Assembly: GCA_937951345.1 (NCBI GenBank)
Contig: CALFCF010000036.1
Span: 62,001 to 126,000, forward strand
Direction of reading: 5' to 3'
Source of the DNA: an uncultured Granulosicoccaceae bacterium
GTDB lineage: Bacteria; Pseudomonadota; Gammaproteobacteria; Granulosicoccales; Granulosicoccaceae
DNA: 64,000 nt
Shown here: in pieces, positions 56,672 through 64,000 of the stretch
Layout of the letters: the number at the start of each line of letters is the position of its first letter
Numbering within the stretch: position 1 is the first letter of the stretch
The notes under the pieces: generated by a model
What the model was told of the DNA's origin: nothing
Seen by the model: the letters and a program-made list of their open reading frames with translations, nothing else
Database searches by the model: none
Made by a program: the position numbers and the translations under genes

Positions 56672-57462
56672 TGGAAATCGAACTGGATTCTCAGGCGGTT
56701 TATGTCAACACCGGCGGTATGCAGTGGCAGGATGGTCAACCCTGGTTGTGTCTGGTGCATGGTGCGTCGCTGAATCATACTGTATGGGTGTTGTACTCGC
56801 GATTTTTTGCACGTAACGGCTACAACGTGATTACACCGGATCTGCCTGGTCATGGTCGTTCTGGCGGACAGGTGCCCGAAACAATCGATGCTATGGCTGA
56901 ATGGCTGGCAGCGCTGATTGAAAAAGTCGGTGTTGACGGAAAACTGGCTCTTGCCGGTCATAGCATGGGTTCGTTGGTTGCCCTGCGCGCTGCTTCGCTT
57001 GACAGGTTGTCGGTTGATCGACTACTTCTCCTTGGTACTGCGACACCGATGCCTGTTGGCGATGCGCTACTCAATGCGGCAAAAGATAACGATATGGCAT
57101 CGATTGACATGGTGTCTATATTTGGCCATGCATTGCAGTCGCGTTTGGGAGGAAATCCGGTTGCCGGCATTAACATGTTGCAGTCGGGAATAAGGTTAAT
57201 GCAGCAGGCAAAACCGGGCGTAATGCATCGCGGACTTTCTGCATGTAACCGCTATCTGAGCGGTCACGAGGATGCGGTAAAAGTGTCTGCGAAGACGACC
57301 TTGATTCTCGGCGATCAGGATATGATGACGCAGCCCGCTGGTGCTACTGAACTGGGTCGAATAATGGGTGCTGAAACAGTGTTGCTGGAGCGCTGCGGAC
57401 ACATGATGCTTGCGGAACAACCAGAGCAAACATTGCAAGCGATGTTGCACGCACTAAGTTGA
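56671..57462 (+). CDS. Alpha/beta hydrolase, translationally coupled to metY
   Basis: The 263-residue protein is a classic alpha/beta hydrolase: HGASLNHTVW after strand 3, nucleophile Ser98 in GHSMG, the acid Asp in ILGDQDMM, and the His in CGHMM. The substrate is unknown. The GTG start overlaps the metY stop by one base, which suggests co-translation; in related genomes a hydrolase often pairs with metX/metY (my recollection), but a metX-type activity is not supported because the family's acetyltransferase features are missing. It is probably cytoplasmic. Confidence 0.88.
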   Translation: MEIELDSQAVYVNTGGMQWQDGQPWLCLVHGASLNHTVWVLYSRFFARNGYNVITPDLPGHGRSGGQVPETIDAMAEWLAALIEKVGVDGKLALAGHSMGSLVALRAASLDRLSVDRLLLLGTATPMPVGDALLNAAKDNDMASIDMVSIFGHALQSRLGGNPVAGINMLQSGIRLMQQAKPGVMHRGLSACNRYLSGHEDAVKVSAKTTLILGDQDMMTQPAGATELGRIMGAETVLLERCGHMMLAEQPEQTLQAMLHALS

Positions 57463-57546
57463 CATCATCCGGTTTGCCGCGCTCTTGTTGGGAAGGCTAA
57501 TGACTCATGGACCGAAAGCTATTGGAAAAGTTATTGCAGCTGCCTG

Positions 57547-58206
57547 CTAGGCCGAATCCAGTGCCTCGGCAATAGAGTGACTAATCGCTTCGACATCACC
57601 TTTGCCCTGAACCGCAATGTACTTCGGGGCTGCCGGGTCACCTGACGTTGACCATTTTGAGTAGTAGTCAATCAACGGTGCGGTTTGTTCCTGGTAAACC
57701 TGCAGGCGCTTGCGGACGGTGGTCTCGCTGTCATCGACACGTTGTATCAATTGCTCACCACTTATGTCATCGACTCCGGCAACTTTGGGTGGATTGAAGT
57801 CCACATGGTAGGTCCGTCCTGACGCTTCATGAATCCGGCGCCCGCTTATGCGTCGCACGATTTCATCGTGAGGCACATGAATTTCGACAACTGCATTCAG
57901 TTTGAAATCAAGATCTCTAAGCGCATTGGCCTGAGGCACGGTGCGGGGAAATCCGTCGAGAAGAAAACCTCGTGCGGTATCGTTTTTTGCCAGGCGCTGC
58001 TTCACCAATTCGATGATGATGCTGTCTGATACCAGCTTGCCGGCATCGATTACCTGTTTTGCTTCGCGTCCTACAGCGCTGCCACTGGCGATAGCACTTC
58101 GCAGCATATCGCCTGTGGAGATCTGGACGATACCGTATTTTTCACACAGGAAGCGGGATTGTGTACCTTTCCCGGCACCCGGTGCACCGAGGATAATCAG
58201 ACGCAT
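57547..58206 (-). CDS. adk: Adenylate kinase
   Basis: Adk converts AMP and ATP to 2 [17 protein letters not shown] is the P-loop, [10 protein letters not shown] is the AMP-binding signature, and the long LID ([19 protein letters not shown] onward) is complete and of the non-zinc type. Length is 219. It is convergent with the hydrolase gene, with a gap of 84 bp, and is a single-gene unit. Confidence 0.98.
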   Translation of the reverse strand: MRLIILGAPGAGKGTQSRFLCEKYGIVQISTGDMLRSAIASGSAVGREAKQVIDAGKLVSDSIIIELVKQRLAKNDTARGFLLDGFPRTVPQANALRDLDFKLNAVVEIHVPHDEIVRRISGRRIHEASGRTYHVDFNPPKVAGVDDISGEQLIQRVDDSETTVRKRLQVYQEQTAPLIDYYSKWSTSGDPAAPKYIAVQGKGDVEAISHSIAEALDSA

Positions 58207-58549
58207 GGAGCAGGCTTATTGTTGTTGTCCAAAGTGGCGGGGTGGTGTGTTGTCTGACACATGTTAAACAGTTTAAGTAATCTAGGCGAGCGATAGGGGC
58301 AAGTAATTCGTATCAGTAATTCAGATAGTCAAAATGTTCCGCCAATTTCGAAATTCCGAATTTCCGAATTTCCGAATTTCCAATAGGGTGTCTGGTGTCC
58401 AGCTGATAGAGCAACTATCAGAGGTGCCCGTAGGGAACTGAAATTGGCAATTGTCTGGTTAACCGATAACCACTTTATCAATTCGCTATGATTTACTCAT
58501 TCGATATTAAGCTTTTTGCGTCACGCGCATCTTATTCAGGAGCAAAGAT
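58207..58549. other. Divergent region between adk and the methyltransferase
   Basis: There is no gene here. It contains a tandem repeat at 58354-58384 and, presumably, promoters on both strands. Confidence 0.45.
58354..58384 (+). repeat. Tandem repeat, 8 bp unit TTCCGAAT, about 3.9 copies
   Basis: Three exact TTCCGAAT units and a last incomplete TTCCAAT were read directly. Confidence 0.9.
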
Positions 58550-59173
58550 TTGGCCGGATATACTAAATCACAGCTTGAAAATCTCAGAAACGATATTGTA
58601 TTCGACTGCTCGCTGTTGGGCTACCCGTTCCGGCTGCATTCCACCTGGGGGGTATTTTCGCCCCGGGAGGTCGATCGCGGCACTTTGCTGCTTCTCGATC
58701 ATCTGGACATTGCGTCAACGGATGATTGTCTCGATATCGGCTGCGGTTACGGCCCGCTGGGACTGGCGATGGCCAGGCAGGCCTGTGACGGGGTGACACA
58801 CCTGCTGGACAAGGATTTCGTGGCCGTTGACTACGCAAGCAAAAACGCGGTCATCAACAAAATTGACAATGTAGAAATATATCTCAGCAACGGTTTATCT
58901 GCTGTTGCGGCCGAGGCCCGGTTTGATGTAATTGTCTCGAATCTGCCAGCCAAAGCGGGAAAGGAGCTGTTTTATCTGTATTTTCATGACGCTCGGGCAA
59001 GAATGCGCCCGGGTGCGCGTATATACGTGGTGACTATTAACGGCTTGCGCCAGTTCATCAAACGCTCGTTTAGCGAAATTTTCGGCAACTATAAAAAGAT
59101 CAAACAGGGCGCCGACTACACAGTTTCTGTGGCGGAATTTGATCCTGAATTCAAACCAACCGGCTGGGATTGA
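58550..59173 (+). CDS. Class I methyltransferase, RsmC/RlmG-like small domain
   Basis: The 207-residue protein holds the AdoMet motif DCLDIGCGYGPLGLA and the post-motif VIVSNLPAKAGKELFY. In RsmC-like and related guanine methyltransferases this is NPP(F/I)-type; here it reads NLPA. The rest (VVTINGLRQFIKRSFSEIFG) also fits the 'methyltransferase small' family, with RNA the likely target. The start is a TTG at 58550, chosen because AGGAG stands 7 bases before it and no better start lies nearby. A signal peptide is absent. Confidence 0.85.
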   Translation: MAGYTKSQLENLRNDIVFDCSLLGYPFRLHSTWGVFSPREVDRGTLLLLDHLDIASTDDCLDIGCGYGPLGLAMARQACDGVTHLLDKDFVAVDYASKNAVINKIDNVEIYLSNGLSAVAAEARFDVIVSNLPAKAGKELFYLYFHDARARMRPGARIYVVTINGLRQFIKRSFSEIFGNYKKIKQGADYTVSVAEFDPEFKPTGWD

Positions 59174-59181
59174 GCTGTGGC

Positions 59182-60090
59182 TCAGATGTGTGGATTTGTC
59201 CGTAAACCTATATCGCTACCCACGCAGGCAGGGCAGTGCTGGTCTGCTAAATAGTCCGGTGCTTGTTGGTGCCGGACACTGACTGCTTTGTGGCACCGCC
59301 TGCAGATAACTGCGCCTGTCTCGGCTAGCTGAGGTGTGATTTCAACTCGATCGTCGAACACAAAGCAGTCACCCTGCCAGTGAGCATCTCCGCATTGTTC
59401 AAAGTAACGCAGGATGCCGCCATCCACCTGATAGACCTCTTTGAATCCACGGTTTGACATCCAGGGAGCAGCTTTTTCGCATCGGACGCCGCCAGTGCAG
59501 AAAGCCACCACTGGTTTGTCCGGGTCGAGTTTGCCGCAAGCAACTGCTTGCTCAACTGCATCCGGCAAATCACGGAAGTTCTCAATATCCAGTGTCATGG
59601 CAGTATCAAAAGTGCCTGAATCAATTTCGTAAGTGTTACGAGTGTCCAGCAACTGGAAGTCACGATTTTCATCCAGCCATTGTTTAAGCTCTTGTGCAGA
59701 CAAGCTGGCAGCTTTCTCGGTAATTGGATTCACGTCGGATTGGGCGAATGTGATGATCTCCGGGCGAACTTTGATCTTTAATTTTGAAAACGGCGAAAAT
59801 GTGGAAACGCTGAGTTTGAAGTCGATGCTCGCGAACATTTCACTGCTAGTGAAATGTTCTTGCGCTTGTTTGATATCTGCCTCGGAACCAACCAGTGCTA
59901 CATTTAATCCTTCATTTGCAACCAGTATCGTGCCGAGCACGCGCAGCGGTAATAACGATGCCCTGAGTGAATCGCGTACAGCTTCCGGCTCGCTAATCGA
60001 GACAAAACAGTAACCGGATATATTGTGATACACCTGTTGCCGATCACTGCTATCGGGTTTCATCGGTTGATTCTGTTGCTGCTCGTTCAT
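59182..60090 (-). CDS. trhO: tRNA uridine(34) hydroxylase TrhO (YceA)
   Basis: TrhO uses O2 to make 5-hydroxyuridine at tRNA position 34. The protein (302 residues) has an N-terminal YceA domain (residues to about 120), a rhodanese domain with the active-site Cys in AFCTGGVRCEKAAPW, and a C-terminal Cys-rich zinc site (CRRCH, CPACVG). It is a little shorter than the E. coli enzyme. The 3' end is convergent with the methyltransferase gene, only 8 bp apart. A MITE-like repeat lies 50 bp before its start. Confidence 0.9.
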   Translation of the reverse strand: MNEQQQNQPMKPDSSDRQQVYHNISGYCFVSISEPEAVRDSLRASLLPLRVLGTILVANEGLNVALVGSEADIKQAQEHFTSSEMFASIDFKLSVSTFSPFSKLKIKVRPEIITFAQSDVNPITEKAASLSAQELKQWLDENRDFQLLDTRNTYEIDSGTFDTAMTLDIENFRDLPDAVEQAVACGKLDPDKPVVAFCTGGVRCEKAAPWMSNRGFKEVYQVDGGILRYFEQCGDAHWQGDCFVFDDRVEITPQLAETGAVICRRCHKAVSVRHQQAPDYLADQHCPACVGSDIGLRTNPHI

Positions 60091-60575
60091 AACCTGATAG
60101 ATATTCTGGTTGATCTGCCTGCGGTTACTATGTGTTATTTAGAAGCTATCTCAAAATTGATCGGGGACGCCGAGTCCTGCACGCTGATGCTGCGTGCCGT
60201 GCTGCTCGAGTGCCACACCTTGCCTGAGTGCACAATTTCAATTTTGAGATGGTTTCTGGTTCATTTTAACTTGCCGGAATTAACCAGTGATGTTCAATCG
60301 GACCTGTTGCAGGTAGTTTGACGACTTGCTGATCGTCAGCTGTTGCCAATGCAATTGAAGGTTGTATTTCTTTGCTCTCGCCTATGTTTGAAACGGCGCT
60401 TGAAACTGCTGTTAGCTCGGGTAAACTACGGGAGATAACTAAACAGGAACTAAACGGTACTTTTGGGTGAAAGTATAACCAAACCGAACGGTATCCTGTA
60501 ATGACTTTGTAGCGATATTTAAGAATCTGTCGCTATGAATTTCGAGTTCGTACAACCACTTTTGGGGTTGATTGG
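60091..60575. other. Divergent region between trhO and slt
   Basis: It contains MITE-like copy 4 (60141-60257). In the other 300 bases I see no gene or firm promoter. Confidence 0.5.
60141..60257 (+). repeat. MITE-like element, copy 4 (117 bp)
   Basis: This is the cleanest copy. The left end AGAAGCTATCTCAAAATTGA and the inverse of the right end (AGAAACCATCTCAAAATTGA) agree at 17 of 20 positions. It lies in the 5' region shared by trhO and slt, so it could affect their promoters. No clear target-site duplication was found. Confidence 0.85.
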
Positions 60576-62849
60576 GTGAGCAAGTTTCTGCAGTACTGGC
60601 ATCCAGTACCTGGTGTGCCCGGACATCGCGCGAACACAGTTTTGCAAATTCCGCTTTTGCAAGTTCCATTACGAGTGGTTGTTGTAATATGCCAACTGGC
60701 TGCATTGGCATTATTTGCGACCACTGTAACTGCCAGCGATATCTCCACTGACTTTAACCATTCAGTCCATACGTGGTCACTCCAAAAAGCGCACTCCACC
60801 CCGTTGCCGTCTCTGGTCAATAGTGATTTGTCATCACCGGGAATAGCTATCGGCCTTCAACGCGCTCAGTTTAAACACGCGCTTAAACTGATTGACACTA
60901 ACGGAGAAAACCAGAATCTCGGATATTTACTGCGTACCCTGGTTGACTATCCGCTGCTGCCTTACCTTCATTACAGACAGGTGCGCAAGCAGCTCTCGAC
61001 GTCACCTGATGTACAACCATTAGAACGCATCGCTGCTTTTCGTGACCAGTTTCAGGATGAGTATCTGGCACGGATTCTCACCAGGCATCTGCAATCTCAG
61101 TTGCTGGACAATCAGGATTGGCGCTTGTATTTGCAAGTATCTCAGTTACCTGAAGCCGCAAACCAGGACTGTGCAGGCGCGCGCGCGCGTTTTGAGACAG
61201 ATCAATCTGTAGATTGGACACCGGCATTGGTTGATGTCTGGACAAAGGGTAGTCAGATGCCAGAGCTCTGTCGTGATGTTTTGAATGCGTTGGGTGCCGA
61301 GAAACTGCCTGGGATTAAAGCGTTGTGGGAGCGTATTTACAGCGCGATAAAGGATGGTCGACATGCTGATGCTAAAGAAATGGCAGTGCTTTTGACACAG
61401 AATGATAAAGCACGAGTTCTTCAATGGCTTGAAGCTATAGCCAACCCGTCTGCATTATTGCAAAGCGATTCCCTTCACGAAGACGATCTGCTCAATCGGC
61501 GCATACTGCTCGATTTGTTGCGTCGCTGGTCACGTGAAGATCCGCCAGAGGCTGTTGCTTACTGGCTTGAGGTCAGGCACGACTACGGTTTTTCCACAGA
61601 CACGCTCTATGATACCGATAGAGAGATGGCATTACGGGGTGCCTGGCTGAGGTTACCGCAGGCGTATGAATGGTTGCATACCTTTGATGTCAGGGAAGAT
61701 GATCTTGAAGTCATGGAATGGCGCGTGCGTAGTGCCTTGTTTGCCGGTGACTGGAAATTAATGCTCGATAGCCTCCTCGCATTACCCGCCGGGGAGCTCG
61801 CCGAAGATCACTGGTCCTATTGGCATGCCCGTGCATTGGAACAATTAGGAGAGTCACAAGAGGCGCAGGATGTTTATAGCCGTGTTGCGCGTTTGCCGAC
61901 CTATTACGGTTTTCTGTCTGCAGACAAACTGGGGCAACCCTATCAGATCAAAGATGTAGCCATCAACGTGGATGCAACACAGTTGCGTGAGTTACGAAGC
62001 CACCCCGATTTGGTTCGTGCACGCGAGTATCTGCACACCGGTGTGCTTTGGGAGGGTCGCAGAATATGGAACGAGGTGCTTGGTGATTTAAACGCTGAAC
62101 AGAAAGCTACCGCTGCCCGACTTGCTATAGAGTGGGACTTGCCTGATCGAGCTATAGCCAGTGCAAATGCTGCAAAACGCAAAGATGCGTTGACCTACCG
62201 CTTTCCCTTTGCTTTTGACGAAACAATTGAACATGCAGCTGCGCGCTATGATCTTGAACACGAATTCATTCTGGCGATCGCGCGCCGTGAAAGTGCCTAT
62301 ATGGCGGATATCAAATCGCCGGCTGGTGCGGTAGGTCTCATGCAATTAATGCCGGCCACAGCCAGCGATGTTATGCGTCGACAAACCAATGACGATCGCT
62401 GGGATTTAAAAGGCCGCAATATCAGTTTAACTAACGTCAGTATGAATATTGATATGGGGAGCTACTATCTCGCCAGTGTCGGGCGTCGGTTCAATGGCCA
62501 CCTGGCCTTGATGGCGGCGTCCTACAATGCCGGGCCACATCGCACGCAAATCTGGTTACCGGAACAGGGCAGTGTGGAAGCGGACCGGTGGATAGATACC
62601 ATTCCATTCTCCGAAACCCGGCGATACGTACGCGCTGTTATGGCCTACATGACGATCTTTCAATGGCGCCGTGAACAGCTGCAGCGTCAACAATCGGGTG
62701 AGCCCGCCGCGGCGCTTGCATCTGTCGATAGAGTTAGCCGCGATCAACAGTCCGGTGATCACAAAAACCCTATGAGGCGAATGTCTGATTATCTGGCACC
62801 CGTCAGCTCAAGTGCTGATTCAACGTTACAGAGTGCTGACAATAGTTGA
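60576..62849 (+). CDS. slt: Soluble lytic murein transglycosylase (Slt)
   Basis: Slt cleaves peptidoglycan glycan strands between MurNAc and GlcNAc to leave 1,6-anhydro ends. The protein (757 residues) has a signal peptide (ICQLAALALFATTVTAS), a long alpha-superhelical U-shaped region (to about 540) and the SLT catalytic domain with Glu572 in AIARRESAYMADIK and the GLMQLMPATA signature, then NIDMGSYYL and ASYNAGPHR. The start is the GTG at 60576, preceded by GGGG 8 bases earlier. The C-terminus has a Ser/Asp-rich tail of about 45 residues. The bolA gene is convergent, 73 bp away. Confidence 0.95.
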   Translation: MSKFLQYWHPVPGVPGHRANTVLQIPLLQVPLRVVVVICQLAALALFATTVTASDISTDFNHSVHTWSLQKAHSTPLPSLVNSDLSSPGIAIGLQRAQFKHALKLIDTNGENQNLGYLLRTLVDYPLLPYLHYRQVRKQLSTSPDVQPLERIAAFRDQFQDEYLARILTRHLQSQLLDNQDWRLYLQVSQLPEAANQDCAGARARFETDQSVDWTPALVDVWTKGSQMPELCRDVLNALGAEKLPGIKALWERIYSAIKDGRHADAKEMAVLLTQNDKARVLQWLEAIANPSALLQSDSLHEDDLLNRRILLDLLRRWSREDPPEAVAYWLEVRHDYGFSTDTLYDTDREMALRGAWLRLPQAYEWLHTFDVREDDLEVMEWRVRSALFAGDWKLMLDSLLALPAGELAEDHWSYWHARALEQLGESQEAQDVYSRVARLPTYYGFLSADKLGQPYQIKDVAINVDATQLRELRSHPDLVRAREYLHTGVLWEGRRIWNEVLGDLNAEQKATAARLAIEWDLPDRAIASANAAKRKDALTYRFPFAFDETIEHAAARYDLEHEFILAIARRESAYMADIKSPAGAVGLMQLMPATASDVMRRQTNDDRWDLKGRNISLTNVSMNIDMGSYYLASVGRRFNGHLALMAASYNAGPHRTQIWLPEQGSVEADRWIDTIPFSETRRYVRAVMAYMTIFQWRREQLQRQQSGEPAAALASVDRVSRDQQSGDHKNPMRRMSDYLAPVSSSADSTLQSADNS

Positions 62850-62922
62850 TAGTGTAAAAACGTCAGTCGAAGAAGGGTGATGAAACAAGCACTCAACGCT
62901 GTTGGTTGTATTGAAGGTTACA

Positions 62923-63252
62923 TTATTTTCCTGCTCTTCCGTCGCCTCCCTTGCAATCCGGGGAGTCAGGTATCCCACCTTGCTTTTGTCTTTCGACCCA
63001 TTCATCTGAGGTCATGGTATGCAACGCGAGCGCATGAACACCACCGGATAATTGCTCAGCCAGCAGTTTGTTAATACTACGGTGGCGATTGACAAGGGAC
63101 TGTTCATTGAAACTATCACTGACAACAATAACTTTGAAATGAGTCTCAGAGTTTGCGGGTACATTGTGTCGATGACTTTCATTAACGACATCAAGGTGTA
63201 CTGGTTGCAACGCATCTCGAATTTTGTTTTCGATAATTTCTGCAGTTGTCAT
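62923..63252 (-). CDS. BolA family protein
   Basis: This 109-residue protein contains the BolA core: TAEIIENKIRDALQPVHLDV, NESHRHNVPANSETHFKVIV (His-containing loop) and RSINKLLAEQLSGGVHALAL. The family binds 2Fe-2S clusters with monothiol glutaredoxins and affects morphology or iron handling. The C-terminal ~20 residues (SPDCKGGDGRAGK) are Gly-rich. It could be BolA or IbaG; the sequence is nearer BolA. It stands alone between slt and the porin gene. Confidence 0.88.
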   Translation of the reverse strand: MTTAEIIENKIRDALQPVHLDVVNESHRHNVPANSETHFKVIVVSDSFNEQSLVNRHRSINKLLAEQLSGGVHALALHTMTSDEWVERQKQGGIPDSPDCKGGDGRAGK

Positions 63253-63330
63253 AATAGAGGTTTTTTATCCGTAAGCTCTGATTTACAAGTCTTTTAAAAT
63301 TCGCCAATGTTTACTGAAAATGTCTTCGCT

Positions 63331-63366
63331 AATAACACCGCAAACCTGAAAGCTAATTTGCGGTTT
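63331..63366 (-). terminator. Candidate terminator of the porin gene
   Basis: CCGCAAA and TTTGCGG pair around a 12 base loop. The minus-strand exit reads TGTTATT, a weak T run. It starts about 50 bp after the porin stop. Confidence 0.45.
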
Positions 63367-63417
63367 TACCAGAATATATCTCAACACAGGATGTAATCTG
63401 CGGCCCCGTAAAAATAC

Positions 63418-64000
63418 TCAAAAAGTTTTTCCAACCTGTAAGCGGTAGCTGAGTAAATCGTTCTCCGGATTACTGTCGTCGAGGAACTGATTCACTCTGC
63501 CACTGATCAATACCCCGCCGTTGAGAAAATACCCGATATCGAGGCGTAACGCCTGATCACCAGCCAGGTCATTTGTTCCCACTTCCTGCTCATAAGACAC
63601 CGTTAACGAGATCCCTGATATGGCATAGCCAACTCTGGCGCCGGCTGTGTGGCGCCCGTTATCAAAGTCTTTGGCGGACAATGCATAGGATATCCCCAAA
63701 TGTGCGAATGATAGTCCGGCAGTCGCTTCGATAGTATTTCCTTCTCTGCTGCCTTGTTGTGCTACACCAGCACCGATTGCCAGGCCCCGGTATGTCAGTC
63801 GCGCGCCGATAGCTCGCCTGTCGGTGTTGTTAACAGGTGAGAAATTAGCGCCGACGTTCAATGGACCAAAAAAACCACGATAGGAAATTCCTGCGTCCTC
63901 TCCCCCGACAAATGATGAAGGTAGTGTGTCCCCTGTTAGTTGACCAAACTGCGATGCATCCGGTACTTCACCTATGCGCACATCTCCAAATCTGCCACGA
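63418..64000 (-). CDS. Outer membrane porin, C-terminal part (N-terminus outside window)
   Basis: The frame is open to the right edge (RGRFGDVRIGEVPDAS at the top of the visible part), so it is partial. Alternating beta strands (SYRGFFGPLNVGANFS, RAIGARLTYRGLAIGAG, HTAGARVGYAISGISL, ALRLDIGYFLNGG), and the C-terminal RLQVGKTF with a terminal Phe, are the pattern of a 16-stranded general porin. The ion selectivity and trimer contacts are not readable. It would form passive pores in the outer membrane. Nothing downstream joins it in an operon. Confidence 0.85.
   Translation of the reverse strand, partial: RGRFGDVRIGEVPDASQFGQLTGDTLPSSFVGGEDAGISYRGFFGPLNVGANFSPVNNTDRRAIGARLTYRGLAIGAGVAQQGSREGNTIEATAGLSFAHLGISYALSAKDFDNGRHTAGARVGYAISGISLTVSYEQEVGTNDLAGDQALRLDIGYFLNGGVLISGRVNQFLDDSNPENDLLSYRLQVGKTF

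Noticed and set aside
62877-63297. Plus-strand frames opposite bolA
   Set aside because: They are antisense shadows of the bolA coding region.

Overview
This window is chromosomal DNA of a gammaproteobacterium outside the Enterobacterales. The evidence is gene content and local order: purM-purN-DUF3108 next to DUF2066-hda, bamC followed by an MBL-fold protein, rpsP-rimM-trmD-rplS after ffh, pcnB-folK-deoxynucleoside kinase, rpiA divergent from ilvA, and ygfB-pepP next to zapA-6S RNA-5-FCL. Several of these blocks have the arrangement I remember from Pseudomonas-type genomes, but they are shuffled relative to one another. Genus cannot be decided from the sequence alone. A periplasmic delta-type carbonic anhydrase, a porin and a two-domain CLC protein would fit a marine or aquatic life style, but that is inference.

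Layout. 1-4.1 kb (minus): a truncated JmjC/cupin oxygenase, DUF3108, purN and purM. 4.3-6.5 kb (plus): DUF2066 and the replication regulator hda. 6.5-9 kb (minus): DUF2069, wrbA, a small ORF and a secreted carbonic anhydrase. 9.9-14.3 kb (plus): an orphan GspE/PilB-like ATPase and a PlpD-like patatin autotransporter. 14.6-21 kb: proS, a LysR regulator, perM, bamC and an MBL-fold hydrolase. 21-25.8 kb (minus): folE2, ispA, radA and a CorC/HlyC-type CBS protein. 26-30.3 kb (plus): ffh and the rpsP operon. 30.9-37.9 kb: htpG, a dihaem cytochrome c, ycgL, hslR, a P-II protein, pcnB, folK and a deoxynucleoside kinase. 38.2-44 kb (plus): an OmpR-type response regulator, a LysM-FecR secreted protein and a CHASE2 histidine kinase, which look like one signalling module. 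44.1-51.4 kb: rpiA/ilvA, an EVE protein, 5-FCL, 6S RNA, zapA, a ZapB-like coiled coil, ygfB and pepP. 51.5-64 kb: a CLC protein, a 3-hydroxyacyl-CoA dehydrogenase, an O-acetylhomoserine sulfhydrylase-like enzyme with a coupled hydrolase, adk, a methyltransferase, trhO, slt, bolA and a truncated porin.

Most of the window is housekeeping: purine, folate, isoprenoid, isoleucine and pentose metabolism, translation, protein targeting, envelope assembly and cell division. The less ordinary parts are (i) a family of four 114-157 bp MITE-like repeats with about 20 bp terminal inverted repeats, one of which supplies a stop codon; (ii) the response regulator/LysM-FecR/CHASE2-kinase module with unusually long intergenic spacers; (iii) a CLC protein with Val at the position of the proton glutamate; (iv) a candidate small protein between 6S RNA and 5-FCL; (v) an acidic tail on ribosomal protein bS16; and (vi) many short tandem repeats confined to intergenic DNA. 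I found no tRNA, rRNA, CRISPR array, prophage or transposase gene.
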